A stretch of 64,000 bases of DNA from Streptococcus suis (GCF_024509555.1 NZ_JAMWEL010000006.1:38665-102664); one strand, 5' to 3'; positions 45,523 through 56,542 are shown, numbered from the stretch's first letter. Translations and numbers: made by a program. The notes: generated from the letters alone by a model not told the origin.

Positions 45523-46170
45523 TTAGTAGAGTTCTTTCCCACTCCCAAAAATCCTGCGGGATACTTCGGCTACAGGAAGTCCTATAATGGTGTGAATATC
45601 TCCTGAAATTCCTGCCACAAAGCGTGGATCTAGTTCTTGAATGCCGTAGGCACCTGCCTTATCAAGCGGCTGTTTTTCATGGATATAAGACTGAATAACT
45701 GCCTCCAACGCTGGATAGTAGTCTACAAAATCGATCTTTGCCACTGTGTAAAAAACGTCAAGTGATTGAGACGTTCGCAGGCATACAGAGGTCACTACAT
45801 GGTGGCTCTTACCAAAATAGGAACGAAACATCCTATCTGCTTCCTTCAAATCTTGAGGTTTGTTGAAAATTTGTCCGTCGGCAACTACTATGGTATCAGC
45901 AGAAATATAGAGATGACCTGGTAATAATTCTATATCTGACTTGGCTTTAGAAATTTCACAACAGGTTTTAGCTGCTCGAGTAAGAAAATCATCACTAGCA
46001 AATTTTTCCATAAAATACTCTTCAATCCCTCGTTCATCAACTTCAACGGATTGAATTTGAGGGTCTAGAAACTCCAATAATTGCTTACGTCTAGGTGAAT
46101 TGCTGAGCAAAATATAGGAATTGACGATTGGCTGACTGCCTTCTTTTTGATAGTCAAATACAGTTTGCAT
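45523..46170 (-). CDS. maf: Maf family nucleotide pyrophosphatase
   Basis: House-cleaning nucleotide pyrophosphatase of the Maf/YhdE family, 215 residues. YILLSNSPRRKQLLEFL is the diagnostic N-terminal motif; ISADTIVVADGQIFNKPQD and DKAGAYGIQE are further active-site segments. I start at MQTVFDY, after GGAGGAAAT. Its final residues GSGKELY are encoded within the terminal stem of the neighbouring repeat, so the original C-terminus may have been replaced or extended by repeat DNA. Confidence 0.92.
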   Translation of the reverse strand: MQTVFDYQKEGSQPIVNSYILLSNSPRRKQLLEFLDPQIQSVEVDERGIEEYFMEKFASDDFLTRAAKTCCEISKAKSDIELLPGHLYISADTIVVADGQIFNKPQDLKEADRMFRSYFGKSHHVVTSVCLRTSQSLDVFYTVAKIDFVDYYPALEAVIQSYIHEKQPLDKAGAYGIQELDPRFVAGISGDIHTIIGLPVAEVSRRIFGSGKELY

Positions 46171-46222
46171 ATTTCCTCCAGTCAAAAACAGAGTCCGAAG
46201 ACCCTGCTTAAGAAAAATGTTA

Positions 46223-48313
46223 TTAGTTTGCTTTACGACGACGTACAGTTACTGCCAATCCTGCGAGACCTAGACCGAACAGACTAAGCGCAAGGCTAGA
46301 ATTTTCACCTGTATTTGGCAAGTTTGTAGTTTCTTTTGTAGCAGTTTTGCCTGCTACACCAGTTTTGGTATCTGGTTTAGGAGTAGCTGAGTTTTGACGA
46401 GTGTCAGAAAGCACTTTGTCCTCTTCTTTAGTAGTAGAAGTATTTTCTTCCTCAAGGACTGTTTCTGGATTTGATTTCACATCATTTGGATCAGTTTCCG
46501 CCAATACCTCAATATAATCAGGGTAGTTATCACCATCTGTATCTAAAGTTGAGTTCACAGAAACTAAACGAGAGTTTGGATTCACTTCCTCATATACTGA
46601 CAAATCAGCTGTTTTTAGGTAGTCTGCAAATACACTATCCATTGAAGGACCTTCTTCACGGGCACCACCAAGCATGGTATATCCATCACCACCAGCTGCA
46701 AGGAAGTCATTGGTTGCTAGGTAGTATGTTTTTGTTGGATCTAACTCTTCGTATAGACCAGTTTCTGGATTGAGAATACCAATCAAGAGAACACGCTGGT
46801 CAGCTGGTAAGGTTGTATCATAGAATACTTGGGCACCTGAGATATGCAAGAAACCACCACTTGCTTCCATAAGTGGAAGTCCATTTTCATCCAATACAGG
46901 AGCGCCTGTTTCCTTATCAGCCTGCAAGGTTGCAGATAAGGACTTGGCAAACATATCTGCAATCTGTTGACCAGTTACAGTAATTTGAGAAATGATGTTA
47001 CCGAATGGCAAGACAGCAATGATATCACCTTTAGTCACAGGTTGGTCTTTCGCAATAGTTGCTCGAAGACCACCTCCGTTAGTAACCGCAAGGCTTGTTT
47101 TATTAGAGAATCCTGTCTGACCATAGGCATAGAGTGCATCTGTAACCGCATTTCCCAAATTTGTTTCACGTACACGAACATTAGAACGCTCACCGTTCAA
47201 TTCAACTGGATTGTTAGCGATAACGACCTGAGCATTCTCAGCTTCGTATTTAGCTTTGATTTCAGCCACAAGAGCCTCAATTTTGGCATTTGGTGTAACA
47301 GTCTTAGCATCAGCCACAGAGATGAGACCAGCTTCAGCCAATAACTGATTTGATTTCAAAGTTACTTTACCAATGTTGTTCAAGTATGAACCTGTTTGGT
47401 TGTAAGTTACGTTGTTGCCATAGGTTGTAGACTCAACTGTGTGGGAATGTCCGTCGATAACAATAACACGTTTGCCAGCCAACTTGCTGTTTTCAGAAAG
47501 AGCCTGTGCCAATGTAGAACCTCTCCACTCAACAGGAGTTGTTGTATCAACACCCAGGTGAGCAAGGATGATATAGTTGTTATAAACTCGGTTATCAGCC
47601 AAGGCACGCGCTTCTACTTCGTCAATAACCTTGTTGACCTCAGTGATTGGATCCGCAAAAGTAACGCCTTCAACATTTTTAGGGTGCGTTTTAGTCGCTG
47701 TTTCAGGCGTTGTCACACCAATAACAACAAACTCATCACCAACTACAGTTGGAGTTTTATCGACAATAGTTGAAGCTTCAAAAACACGAGCACCATTAAC
47801 GTAAGTGTTAGCACTCAAAAGTGGGAAATTCAAGGTTTCTTTGTACTTGATAGCCTGTTCCATACCAAAATCAAATTCATGGTTACCAACAGCCATAGCG
47901 TCATAACCAACTTGATTCATGATATTGGCACGATCTTCACCCTTAGTAGAGTTTGAAATCGGTAAACCTTGAAAGGCATCTCCAGCATCCACAACAATGG
48001 TATTTTCAACTTTTGCACGTTCTTCTTCAATGACTGCCGCAGCCTTAGCGTCACCGATGACATTCTTTTCTTCAAGAATGCGACCGTGTACATCATTAGT
48101 ATGAATAATGACTGCTTCTATAGTTTCTTCTAAAGCAGTTGGAGCTGATGTTGTTTCAGATGCAGTAGTTTCTGCTACAGTCGCATCTTGTACTGTTGAA
48201 GTTGTTGTCTCTGTTGTTGGAGTCGTTTCAGCAGCTTGAACTTGTTGAGCTAAGACGAATGGCGCCAACAAGAGTGTAGACATAACTGGTAATAAGAAAT
48301 CTTTCTTTTTCAT
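46223..48313 (-). CDS. Cell-wall-anchored 5'-nucleotidase
   Basis: 696-residue surface enzyme of the UshA/5'-nucleotidase family that releases nucleosides such as adenosine from nucleotides. Signal peptide about residues 1-28, then a Thr/Glu-rich stretch. The metallophosphoesterase domain has HTNDVHGRILE, VVDAGDAFQG and GNHEFDFG; the C-terminal nucleotide-binding domain has TNGGGLRA and NDFLAAGGDGY. DTDGDNYPDYIE resembles a calcium loop. LPNTGE, a hydrophobic helix and RRRKAN form the sortase anchor. S. suis makes an adenosine-producing surface nucleotidase of this kind that aids immune evasion, so that is the likely role. Confidence 0.92.
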   Translation of the reverse strand: MKKKDFLLPVMSTLLLAPFVLAQQVQAAETTPTTETTTSTVQDATVAETTASETTSAPTALEETIEAVIIHTNDVHGRILEEKNVIGDAKAAAVIEEERAKVENTIVVDAGDAFQGLPISNSTKGEDRANIMNQVGYDAMAVGNHEFDFGMEQAIKYKETLNFPLLSANTYVNGARVFEASTIVDKTPTVVGDEFVVIGVTTPETATKTHPKNVEGVTFADPITEVNKVIDEVEARALADNRVYNNYIILAHLGVDTTTPVEWRGSTLAQALSENSKLAGKRVIVIDGHSHTVESTTYGNNVTYNQTGSYLNNIGKVTLKSNQLLAEAGLISVADAKTVTPNAKIEALVAEIKAKYEAENAQVVIANNPVELNGERSNVRVRETNLGNAVTDALYAYGQTGFSNKTSLAVTNGGGLRATIAKDQPVTKGDIIAVLPFGNIISQITVTGQQIADMFAKSLSATLQADKETGAPVLDENGLPLMEASGGFLHISGAQVFYDTTLPADQRVLLIGILNPETGLYEELDPTKTYYLATNDFLAAGGDGYTMLGGAREEGPSMDSVFADYLKTADLSVYEEVNPNSRLVSVNSTLDTDGDNYPDYIEVLAETDPNDVKSNPETVLEEENTSTTKEEDKVLSDTRQNSATPKPDTKTGVAGKTATKETTNLPNTGENSSLALSLFGLGLAGLAVTVRRRKAN

Positions 48314-48418
48314 AAATTAACCTTTCTTGTACTAAATTAACAAGACTATTATACACTTATTTGATAAAAATAGAAACATTAAAATCGCTTACACGTTAAA
48401 AACGTTCAGAAAAAGAGA

Positions 48419-48465
48419 GTGGGATAAAAATCGATAACCCGAAGGGTTCGATTTTTTCGTCCCAC
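48419..48465. repeat. GTGGGA...TCCCAC hairpin element
   Basis: GTGGGA (48419-48424) and TCCCAC (48460-48465) flank an inner stem ATCGA-T-AACCC/GGGTT-C-GAT. The outer boxes match the ends of the structured repeats at 38 kb and 45 kb. It lies in the 279-base gap between the nucleotidase gene and pyrC, which otherwise has no ORF. Confidence 0.6.
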
Positions 48466-48592
48466 CAACGCACAGTTATGTAGGGCTGAAAAGCTGATAA
48501 CATCAGTGAATTAGACCCCCTCAACCACTGTGTCAAGTTTAACAATTGAGAAAAACTAGTGAGGCCAGGACTTTCTCCCAGCCTCTTTCTGC

Positions 48593-49861
48593 TTATTTCT
48601 GAAAAACAATCTTGCCATCCGATATTGTAAAATGAACCTCTCCATTCAAGCTATCTCCTACAAATGGAGAATTGGCTGACTTAGATGCAAAGTCTGCAGT
48701 AACCAAGCGATCTGCATGTGGATCAAATATAACAAGGTCTGCCGGACCGTTTTCAGACAGATATCCAGCATCGAGTCCATAAAGCTTGGCAGGGTTAATA
48801 GTCATCTTTTCCAGCAATTGCAAGAGAGTAAGGTGTCCATCTTCTACCAAATGAGTTAGACCCAATGACAGTGAGGTTTCTAAACCGGTCATACCAGACG
48901 GAGCTTGAGTAACATCCTCCACATTTTTCTCATCAGCATGATGAGGAGCATGGTCTGTTGCAATGACGGTAATGACGCCTGATTTCAAACCTTCAATCAC
49001 TGCCAAGCGATCACTTTCTAGACGTAGGGGCGGGTTCATCTTAGCATTGGCACCTTTGGTCAAAAGTAAGTCCTCAGTCCGTGAAAAATGTTGTGGTGCT
49101 ACTTCTGCAGTCACCTTAGCTCCTAGGCCTTGAGCAAATTCGACAACCTTGACTGACTCCGCTTTGGACAAATGTTGGATATGGACACGCGCACCTGTTT
49201 CATAGGCAATCATAACATCACGCGCAACCATGCTGTATTCTGCCACGCCAGTTGCTCCACAAACATGGAAATGCTTTTCAGCTACTTGCTCGTTGAGCCC
49301 CAAAACACCATTCAAATCAGGGTCTTCTTCATGCAGACTGATAAGACAGTCATGTTCTTTGGCCAATTTCATAGCTTTTCTAACCACGCCAGCATTTGTC
49401 AATGGAATACCGTCGTCCGAAAAAGCCACCGCTCCAGCTTCTAGCAAAGCAGGAAAATCTGTCAGGTTTTGCCCGTCGAAATGATCTGTAATGGTTGCCA
49501 TGCTATAAATGTGAATGGCTTCTTTTTTGGCAGATTCTAATACTTCTTTCAGTGTTTCGACAGTCGAAATCGTCGGACTAGTATTAGCCATCATGACAAC
49601 AGAAGTAAAACCACCCGCTGCGGCAGAAAGAGCTCCTGTATGAATATCTTCTTTATGGGTCTGACCTGGCTCACGGAAATGCACATGTACATCGACTAAA
49701 CCCGGCGCAACCACCAAGTCTGTCGCGTCAATGACCTGCTCAACGTATTCTGTAATCATATCAGCAATCTTGACAATTTTCTTGCCATCAATCAAGATAT
49801 CGCATACTTTATCTAGACCAGAGAGAGGATCTACGACACGACCATTTTTAACTAATAACAT
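48593..49861 (-). CDS. pyrC: Dihydroorotase
   Basis: Zinc amidohydrolase closing carbamoyl-aspartate to dihydroorotate in pyrimidine synthesis. 422 residues, class I. Metal ligands are in [16 protein letters not shown], with later histidines in [17 protein letters not shown] and the aspartate in [11 protein letters not shown] start at MLLVKNGR, eight bases after AAGGAG. It follows ung with a 30-base gap and is separate from the other pyr genes, with no PyrR site seen before it. Confidence 0.96.
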   Translation of the reverse strand: MLLVKNGRVVDPLSGLDKVCDILIDGKKIVKIADMITEYVEQVIDATDLVVAPGLVDVHVHFREPGQTHKEDIHTGALSAAAGGFTSVVMMANTSPTISTVETLKEVLESAKKEAIHIYSMATITDHFDGQNLTDFPALLEAGAVAFSDDGIPLTNAGVVRKAMKLAKEHDCLISLHEEDPDLNGVLGLNEQVAEKHFHVCGATGVAEYSMVARDVMIAYETGARVHIQHLSKAESVKVVEFAQGLGAKVTAEVAPQHFSRTEDLLLTKGANAKMNPPLRLESDRLAVIEGLKSGVITVIATDHAPHHADEKNVEDVTQAPSGMTGLETSLSLGLTHLVEDGHLTLLQLLEKMTINPAKLYGLDAGYLSENGPADLVIFDPHADRLVTADFASKSANSPFVGDSLNGEVHFTISDGKIVFQK

Positions 49862-49891
49862 TCGACTTCTCCTTTTAACAGCCAACTACTT

Positions 49892-50545
49892 TTAACGCAG
49901 CCAGTCAATTCCTGTACATCCCTTTGAGATTAAATAGGCATTTGCTTGCGAAAAGGGCTTGCTCCCAAAAAATCCTCTATAGGCCGACAATGGACTTGGG
50001 TGAGCCGATTCGATAATCAAATGGTTGGGGTTAGTAATTAAGATCTTTTTCTTGCGAGCATAAGCTCCCCAAAGAATGTAGACGACAGGCTGGTCTAAGC
50101 TATTGACCACCTTAATAACAGCATCTGTAAAAGGCTCCCAGATTTGCCCTGCATGCCCATTTGCCTGACCAGCTGGCACAGTCAAACAAGCATTGAGTAA
50201 TAAAACCCCTTGCTCTGCCCAGCCTGTCAAATCGTGGTCCTGTTTCACCCCGATATCATCTGCCAATTCCTTGAGGATATTTTGGAGAGATGGCGGAGCT
50301 GGTATCGAATTGGGCACAGAGAAGGACAGGCCCTGTGCCTGACCAGGTCCATGATAAGGATCCTGCCCCAAAATAACCACCTTGACCTTTTCCAATTCCG
50401 TCGTCTGAATAGCCGCAAATACCTTCTCACGAGGCGGGTAAACTGTCCCGCTTGCATAAACTTGGTCCAAAAATTGATTGATTTTACCGAAATAATGTTC
50501 TGGCAACTGTAACTTAATCAATTCATGCCAGGCTGAATGTTCCAT
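49892..50545 (-). CDS. ung: Uracil-DNA glycosylase
   Basis: Family 1 UDG that removes uracil from DNA. 217 residues. The catalytic aspartate is Asp62 in [28 protein letters not shown] binds uracil, and the DNA-intercalating [13 protein letters not shown] loop carries the second catalytic histidine. The start MEHSAWHE has TAGGAG six bases upstream; the in-frame TTG two codons before lies too close. Nine bases after the glycosyltransferase gene. Confidence 0.97.
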   Translation of the reverse strand: MEHSAWHELIKLQLPEHYFGKINQFLDQVYASGTVYPPREKVFAAIQTTELEKVKVVILGQDPYHGPGQAQGLSFSVPNSIPAPPSLQNILKELADDIGVKQDHDLTGWAEQGVLLLNACLTVPAGQANGHAGQIWEPFTDAVIKVVNSLDQPVVYILWGAYARKKKILITNPNHLIIESAHPSPLSAYRGFFGSKPFSQANAYLISKGCTGIDWLR

Positions 50546-50554
50546 ACACAACTC

Positions 50555-51481
50555 CTAGTTTGAACTTTTTTCTTTGACAATATAAACAGGGCGTTTCTTG
50601 GTTTCTAAGAAGACTTTGGCCAAATATTTACCAAGAATACCGATAGTCATTAACTGCAAGCCACCCAAAAACAAGATGATACAGATAGTTGAGGGCCACC
50701 CGATAGTCGGATCGCCAAATACCAAGGTTTTAACCACCACAATGACCATCAAAACCAAGGACAACAAGAAGGTGAAAAATCCTGTATAAGAAGCAATATT
50801 AAGCGGTGTATCTGAAAAATTGATAATCCCTTCAATCGAGTAGGAAAGCAACTTCCAGAAAGACCAACTTGTTTGACCAGCCACGCGCTCAACATTCTTG
50901 TAGGGAAGGTATTCAGTTTCAAATCCTACCCAAGCAAAAATCCCTTTTGAAAAGCGATTGTATTCAGAAACTGACAAAATGGCATCCACCATATGGCGGC
51001 GCATAAGTCGGAAATCACGCGCACCGTCTACTACCTCGACCTGGCTGATTTTATTCATCAATTTATAAAATAATTTGGCAAAAAAGCTACGAATAGGAGG
51101 TTCACCATCACGGCTGACACGACGGGTTCCCACACAGTCCAAATCTGCATTAGCTTCAAGCATGGCCTTCATCTCTATCAACATCTCAGGTGGATCCTGT
51201 AAGTCTACGTCCATAACAGTAACCAAGTCACCTTGAGCCGCCTGTAAGCCAGCGTAGAGGGCTGCTTCTTTACCAAAATTTCTTGAAAATGATAGGTAGC
51301 GAACAGCTTGGTCCTGACCAGACAACTGACGCAAGACTTTTAAAGTACCATCCTTGGAACCATCATTAACAAAAATATATTCAAATTTTTCTCCCATTTC
51401 CTTACGAACCTTTTCCATAGCCTCGTAAAAATAGGGGATTGCCTCTTCTTCATTAAAACAAGGCACGATAACTGAAATCAT
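50555..51481 (-). CDS. Membrane-bound family 2 glycosyltransferase (GtrB/DPM1-like)
   Basis: 308-residue polyprenyl-phosphate glycosyltransferase. The GT-A domain starts SVIVPCFNEEEAIPYFYEAM, the DxD-type metal motif is VMDVDLQDPPEM, and the family motif GARDFRLMRR follows. Two C-terminal membrane helices (about residues 230-252 and 263-285, FFTFLLSLVLMVIVVV and ICIILFLGGLQLMTIG) hold it in the membrane. Relatives load glucose or another sugar onto undecaprenyl phosphate for later transfer outside. No flippase or acceptor gene is adjacent, so the acceptor is unknown. Confidence 0.88.
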   Translation of the reverse strand: MISVIVPCFNEEEAIPYFYEAMEKVRKEMGEKFEYIFVNDGSKDGTLKVLRQLSGQDQAVRYLSFSRNFGKEAALYAGLQAAQGDLVTVMDVDLQDPPEMLIEMKAMLEANADLDCVGTRRVSRDGEPPIRSFFAKLFYKLMNKISQVEVVDGARDFRLMRRHMVDAILSVSEYNRFSKGIFAWVGFETEYLPYKNVERVAGQTSWSFWKLLSYSIEGIINFSDTPLNIASYTGFFTFLLSLVLMVIVVVKTLVFGDPTIGWPSTICIILFLGGLQLMTIGILGKYLAKVFLETKKRPVYIVKEKSSN

Positions 51482-51585
51482 GTATTTCTCCTCATACGGT
51501 CAATTTGTATGTCAAACATACTTAGAAACCATTATACCATTTTAAAAGATAAGTTCCCAGAAATCGTGCGTTTGAACATGACTAC

Positions 51586-52218
51586 TTAATCTTCTAACCA
51601 AGTTTCTTGGTTTTGGCGGAACTTCTTGAGTAAGGTCAAGCCATCAGCATTGATATAGCCCTGTACTTTTGCGACCTTGATAAGTTCGGAATAATTGCTG
51701 AGCGTTACCAATTTCACACCAGCATTATCAAAATTACGCTCTGCTTTTGGTAATTCATAAGTGAAAATGGCCACCACACCAATGACATCTGCTCCTTCGC
51801 GCTCTGCCGCTGCAACAGCGTCCAGTACAGAGCCACCCGTTGAAATCAAATCTTCGATGACCACCATTTTTTGTCCCTTGACAATGCGACCTTCCAACTG
51901 ATTGCCAACACCATGTTCTTTGGGTTTGCTACGGATATAGGTAAAGGGCAAATTCATACGGTCAGCAATAATAGCCCCGTGTGGGATACCTGCTGTCGCA
52001 GTACCTGCAATGACTTCAACTTCTGGAAACTCTTCTTCGATACGCTGAACAAAGCCATCTTCAATTAAGTTCCGTGTTTCAGGATAAGAAAGGGTAATGC
52101 GGTTGTCTGTATAAATCGGAGATTTAATACCTGATGCCCATGTAAATGGCTTTTCTGGACGCAGGTGAACTGCCTTAATGTCCAACAAGTGTGATGCGAT
52201 TTCTGTTGCTAGTGTCAT
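51586..52218 (-). CDS. pyrE: Orotate phosphoribosyltransferase
   Basis: Joins orotate to PRPP, releasing pyrophosphate. 210 residues. Orotate contacts lie in [16 protein letters not shown], and the PRPP loop is [19 protein letters not shown] start at MTLATEIA because AGGAGG is upstream; longer readings extend into untranslated DNA. It follows a pyrophosphatase-like gene and pyrF, though 136 bases separate it from the former. Confidence 0.95.
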   Translation of the reverse strand: MTLATEIASHLLDIKAVHLRPEKPFTWASGIKSPIYTDNRITLSYPETRNLIEDGFVQRIEEEFPEVEVIAGTATAGIPHGAIIADRMNLPFTYIRSKPKEHGVGNQLEGRIVKGQKMVVIEDLISTGGSVLDAVAAAEREGADVIGVVAIFTYELPKAERNFDNAGVKLVTLSNYSELIKVAKVQGYINADGLTLLKKFRQNQETWLED

Positions 52219-52354
52219 AATAGACCTCCTTATAAATGCGTGCCATTCCAACATGACCATTCCGCCGAATAGCCTGTCACTCCTAAAGTACTGGTTCAAT
52301 CTATGAACCCTACAAAAACTATATTTATCCCTGTTAAATTCTTACAGACTTCTC

Positions 52355-52681
52355 CTAGTCCACCATTTCAATCCATGAATCAAAATACTGTTCAATGAAA
52401 TTGGTTTTCTCTTTTATTTCTGTCACGGTAAGTTTTTCATCAAGACCTGTCAGAACCCATTTATCCTCGACATCGTCTCTTCGATGGATAATCGCGACCA
52501 ATTTTCCCTCGAAAGCTGTCAAAGGCTGCTGGACATCTTTGGAAATGATGTAAACATCTTGCTCTTCACCATCTCCAGCCAATAGATTTGGAACATAGCC
52601 GTAATTGATGGGATACTGGTTGCCAAATTTATCAATAAAGCCGATAGGTCTATCGATTAGAACCTGATAAACCTTATTCAC
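52355..52681 (-). CDS. Truncated family I inorganic pyrophosphatase-like protein
   Basis: 108-residue protein with recognisable family I pyrophosphatase core: [16 protein letters not shown] followed by EEQDVYII and ending [11 protein letters not shown]. Normal enzymes have about 175 residues and a D-G-D-P-x-D motif; here it reads D-G-E-E-Q-D, so the central aspartate is glutamate and the N-terminal strands are missing. GTG start eight bases after AGGAGG, overlapping pyrF by eight bases. Its place between pyrF and pyrE suggests a link to the pyrophosphate released by PyrE, but activity is doubtful. Confidence 0.72.
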   Translation of the reverse strand: MNKVYQVLIDRPIGFIDKFGNQYPINYGYVPNLLAGDGEEQDVYIISKDVQQPLTAFEGKLVAIIHRRDDVEDKWVLTGLDEKLTVTEIKEKTNFIEQYFDSWIEMVD

Positions 52682-53369
52682 GATTCCACTCCTCCTTAAT
52701 GGCCAAATAGGCCTGATAGGGATGGATGGCTCTTGTAATCGGACGACCAACCACAATATAGTCACTTCCAATTCTCGCCGCCTCAGCCGGTGTCATCACT
52801 CGTTTTTGATCACCTACATCGCCGCCAGCTGGCCGAATCCCTGGTGTCAAGCAGACAAAATCAGAACTCGTAGCACCTTTAATCAATGCAACTTCATGTG
52901 CTGAACAAACGACTCCGTCAAGACCAGCTTGTGCCGCCTTTTGAGCATAGTGAACAACCGCATCCTGCAAACTGGTCTGGATATTTTGGTCGCTTCGCAT
53001 TTGCTCTTCGGAAGTAGAGGTCAGCTGTGTGACTGCGATTAAGACAGCATCCGCCCCTAATCCTATACGGGCAGCCTTCATCATCTCAACCCCACCTGCA
53101 GCGTGAACATTAGTCATATCCACACCTAGTTTTGCCAGAACCCGCATAGCAGATTCGACTGTATTTGGAATGTCGTGCAATTTTAAATCTAGGAAAATAC
53201 TGTGTCCGCAGTCTTTTAAATAAGAAATAATACTCGGACCTTCCGCATAGTAGAGTTCCATACCCACCTTCACATAGAGCTTTTCATGGGCTGGGAATTG
53301 TTCCAGGAAGGACTGAACTTCCCCTTTACTCGCAAAGTCTAAGGCAATAATTGGACGATTCTCTTTCAT
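52674..53369 (-). CDS. pyrF: Orotidine 5'-phosphate decarboxylase
   Basis: Final step to UMP. 231 residues, group I. The catalytic Asp-Lys-Asp set is in [12 protein letters not shown], with [11 protein letters not shown] at the N-terminus and VVGRPITRA at the phosphate site. I start at MKENRPII after AAAGGAACC; the longer frame reads through the leader RNA. It has its own promoter and PyrR attenuator (53392-53539) even though pyrD lies just upstream. Confidence 0.96.
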   Translation of the reverse strand: MKENRPIIALDFASKGEVQSFLEQFPAHEKLYVKVGMELYYAEGPSIISYLKDCGHSIFLDLKLHDIPNTVESAMRVLAKLGVDMTNVHAAGGVEMMKAARIGLGADAVLIAVTQLTSTSEEQMRSDQNIQTSLQDAVVHYAQKAAQAGLDGVVCSAHEVALIKGATSSDFVCLTPGIRPAGGDVGDQKRVMTPAEAARIGSDYIVVGRPITRAIHPYQAYLAIKEEWNRE

Positions 53370-53391
53370 AGGTTCCTTTCCAAATCGACAC

Positions 53392-54486
<1,095 letters not shown>

Positions 54487-55260
54487 CTATAAAATCAGAC
54501 TGCCGGTCGTAAAGACTGGACCTTCTTTGCAGACACGCTTATTCTCATGTTCTTGTCCCTGCCTTGGTTTGACCACACAGGCATAGCAAGCTCCCATCCC
54601 GCAAGCCATGCGCGCCTCAAGGGAGATGTAGGCGTGGGGATGGTTATGAAAACGTTGGTCAACGTAATTCATCATAGCAGGTGCTCCACAGGAATAAATG
54701 GCAGCAAAGTCGTTTGTCAGCTGTTCGACAACTGTTGCGACATTCCCCTTACGCCCATAAGAACCATCATCTGTTATGACATAGACTTGACCGTAGTTTG
54801 CCAATTCTTCTTCCAAAATGACTGCCGCTTTTGTGGCAAAGCCAATGACTGACGTGACCTTGACACCACAGAGCGCAGCCTGTTTGGCCACTTCCACCAA
54901 AGGAGGAACACCGATTCCCCCTCCAATAATTAGAATATGGTCACCTGCTTTAAGAAAGTCCACTTCAAAACCTTTCCCAAGAGGTCCCATGACATCTAAA
55001 TGCTGTCCGACCGTCATCTCAGAAAAGACTTTCGTCCCCTGACCTTCCACTCGATAAATGAGCCTGCATTGAGATTTGTTCTTATCAATCTCGGAAATAG
55101 AAATCGGCCTGCGTAAGAGCATGGAATCATCCGGAACACGAAGATGGATAAACTGCCCCATCTTCATATCCTGAATCATTTTCCCCTGTAAGGTCATAGC
55201 AAAAATACGTGGGGCAAGTTGGACTTGCTCAACCAGTAACATCTGTTCTTTTAAAATCAT
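54487..55260 (-). CDS. pyrK: Dihydroorotate dehydrogenase B, electron-transfer subunit PyrK
   Basis: 257-residue FAD and 2Fe-2S subunit. LLRRPISISEID is the FAD-binding motif, ILIIGGGIGVPPLVEVAK the NAD domain, and the iron-sulfur cysteines are CGMGACYACVVK plus a later RVCKEGPVF. I start at MILKEQML, directly after AGGAGAAAAG; the open frame continues upstream only because the leader RNA lacks stops. First gene of pyrK-pyrD. Confidence 0.95.
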   Translation of the reverse strand: MILKEQMLLVEQVQLAPRIFAMTLQGKMIQDMKMGQFIHLRVPDDSMLLRRPISISEIDKNKSQCRLIYRVEGQGTKVFSEMTVGQHLDVMGPLGKGFEVDFLKAGDHILIIGGGIGVPPLVEVAKQAALCGVKVTSVIGFATKAAVILEEELANYGQVYVITDDGSYGRKGNVATVVEQLTNDFAAIYSCGAPAMMNYVDQRFHNHPHAYISLEARMACGMGACYACVVKPRQGQEHENKRVCKEGPVFTTGSLIL

Positions 55261-55308
55261 CTTTTCTCCTATTCTATGAAACACAAATAGCAAGAAAGTC
55301 GATATAGA

Positions 55309-55449
55309 GAAAAAACCTTGCTGGCTAGCAAGATTACACGAAAAGAAGGCAGCACTTGCCCTATTTATCACGTTCCCTTCTTCGCCTCTCTGGACTCAGT
55401 TAAAGGATATATTTTTCAGCATTATACATTTTTTAGAATTATTTGTCAA
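55309..55449 (-). promoter_or_regulatory. pyrK promoter and PyrR attenuator
   Basis: TTGACA (55444-55449), 17 bases, TATAAT (55421-55426) on the minus strand. The leader has AGTCCAGAGAGGCG (55383-55396), the PyrR-binding loop, and then CTTGCT-AGCC-AGCAAG followed by T6 (55309-55332) as terminator. The same plan as the pyrF leader. Confidence 0.9.
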
Positions 55450-55453
55450 ATCA

Positions 55454-55469
55454 TGTTAAAATAGATGTA
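55454..55469 (+). promoter_or_regulatory. Extended -10 promoter at the LysR gene start
   Basis: TGTTAAAAT (55454-55462) is an extended -10 without a good -35. The expected start point, seven bases on, coincides with the ATG at 55469. It is divergent from and only a few bases away from the pyrK -35. Confidence 0.5.
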
Positions 55470-56380
55470 TGAGAATACAACAATTATTTTACATTATCAA
55501 AATCGCAGAAACTGGTAGTATGAACGAAGCTGCCAAGCAACTTTTCATTACCCAACCCAGTCTTTCCAATGCAGTACGTGACTTGGAAAAAGAAATGAAT
55601 ATTAAGATTTTTCTTAGAAATTCCAAAGGTATTACACTTACAAAGGATGGAATGGAATTTCTTTCTTACGCCCGTCAAATTGTTGAACAGACGGAGCTTT
55701 TAGAAGATCGCTATAAAAATCCGAATGCAAAACGCCAACTCTTCAGCGTGTCTTCCCAACACTATGCCTTTGTGGTCAATGCCTTTGTCTCGCTATTGAA
55801 AGAGACTGAAATGGAGGATTACGAGCTATTCTTGCGTGAAACACGGACCTGGGAAATCATCGATGACGTCAAGAATTTTCGCTCAGAAATCGGTGTACTT
55901 TTTCTCAACCAATTCAACCGTGATGTCTTGTTGAAACTCTTGGATGACAATCGACTAACCTATACCCATCTATTTACAGCCAAGCCGCACGTCTTTGTGA
56001 GCAAGACAAATCCTTTGGCACAGAAAACATCAATAACCTTGGAGGATCTAGTCGATTTCCCTTACCTTAGCTATGAACAAGGTATTCATAACTCCTTCTA
56101 TTTCGCTGAAGAAATTTTGTCTCAAGAACACCACAAGAAATCCATTGTTGTGTCTGACCGTGCTACACTTTTTAATTTATTGATTGGTCTAGATGGCTAC
56201 ACTATCGCTACCGGTATCCTTAATTCCAATCTCAACGGAGATAACATTGTTTCCATTCCTCTAGAATTTGATGATGAAATCGAATTAGTCTATATTCAGC
56301 ATGAAAAAGCTATGCTGTCAGACATGGGCGAAAAATTTATCAGTCACTTATTAGAAGAAGTGAAATTTAGTAAAAAATAA
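55469..56380 (+). CDS. LysR-family transcriptional regulator (CpsY/MtaR-like)
   Basis: 303-residue regulator. The N-terminal winged helix is QQLFYIIKIAETGSMNEAAK followed by LFITQPSLSNAVRDLEKE. The C-terminal periplasmic-binding-like effector domain spans about residues 90-295. It resembles streptococcal CpsY/MtaR, which control methionine-related or virulence genes, but I cannot separate it from other family members. No ribosome site precedes the ATG and the extended -10 points to a leaderless message. Divergent from pyrK. Confidence 0.85.
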   Translation: MRIQQLFYIIKIAETGSMNEAAKQLFITQPSLSNAVRDLEKEMNIKIFLRNSKGITLTKDGMEFLSYARQIVEQTELLEDRYKNPNAKRQLFSVSSQHYAFVVNAFVSLLKETEMEDYELFLRETRTWEIIDDVKNFRSEIGVLFLNQFNRDVLLKLLDDNRLTYTHLFTAKPHVFVSKTNPLAQKTSITLEDLVDFPYLSYEQGIHNSFYFAEEILSQEHHKKSIVVSDRATLFNLLIGLDGYTIATGILNSNLNGDNIVSIPLEFDDEIELVYIQHEKAMLSDMGEKFISHLLEEVKFSKK

Positions 56381-56412
56381 ATCCAAATTTATATAGACTC
56401 ACACAAAATAAT

Positions 56413-56522
56413 ATGTTATAATATATTCATGAAAGCTTTTGAAAGGGAAATTGAAATATTTCAATTTCTATATAGGAAACGCTTTCATTTTTTTTATATC
56501 TATGTTATAATTTGCTTATAAT
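56413..56522 (+). promoter_or_regulatory. glg operon control region: two promoters, large hairpin and cre site
   Basis: An extended -10 TGTTATAAT (56414-56422) is repeated at 56503-56511, with a third TATAAT at 56517-56522. Between them, ATGAAAGC (56429-56436) pairs with GCTTTCAT (56481-56488), followed by eight T residues, and encloses a perfect 22-base palindrome (56447-56468). The right arm lies in a full cre match on the minus strand (56474-56488, ATGAAAGCGTTTCCT) that covers the -35 of the second promoter. Catabolite repression by CcpA and attenuation both seem likely. Confidence 0.72.
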
Positions 56523-56542
56523 ATATATTAAGGAGTGATTAG

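Noticed and set aside
55261..55371. Upstream extension of pyrK as protein
   Set aside because: The extra frame covers the PyrR loop and terminator; the ribosome site is at the downstream ATG.
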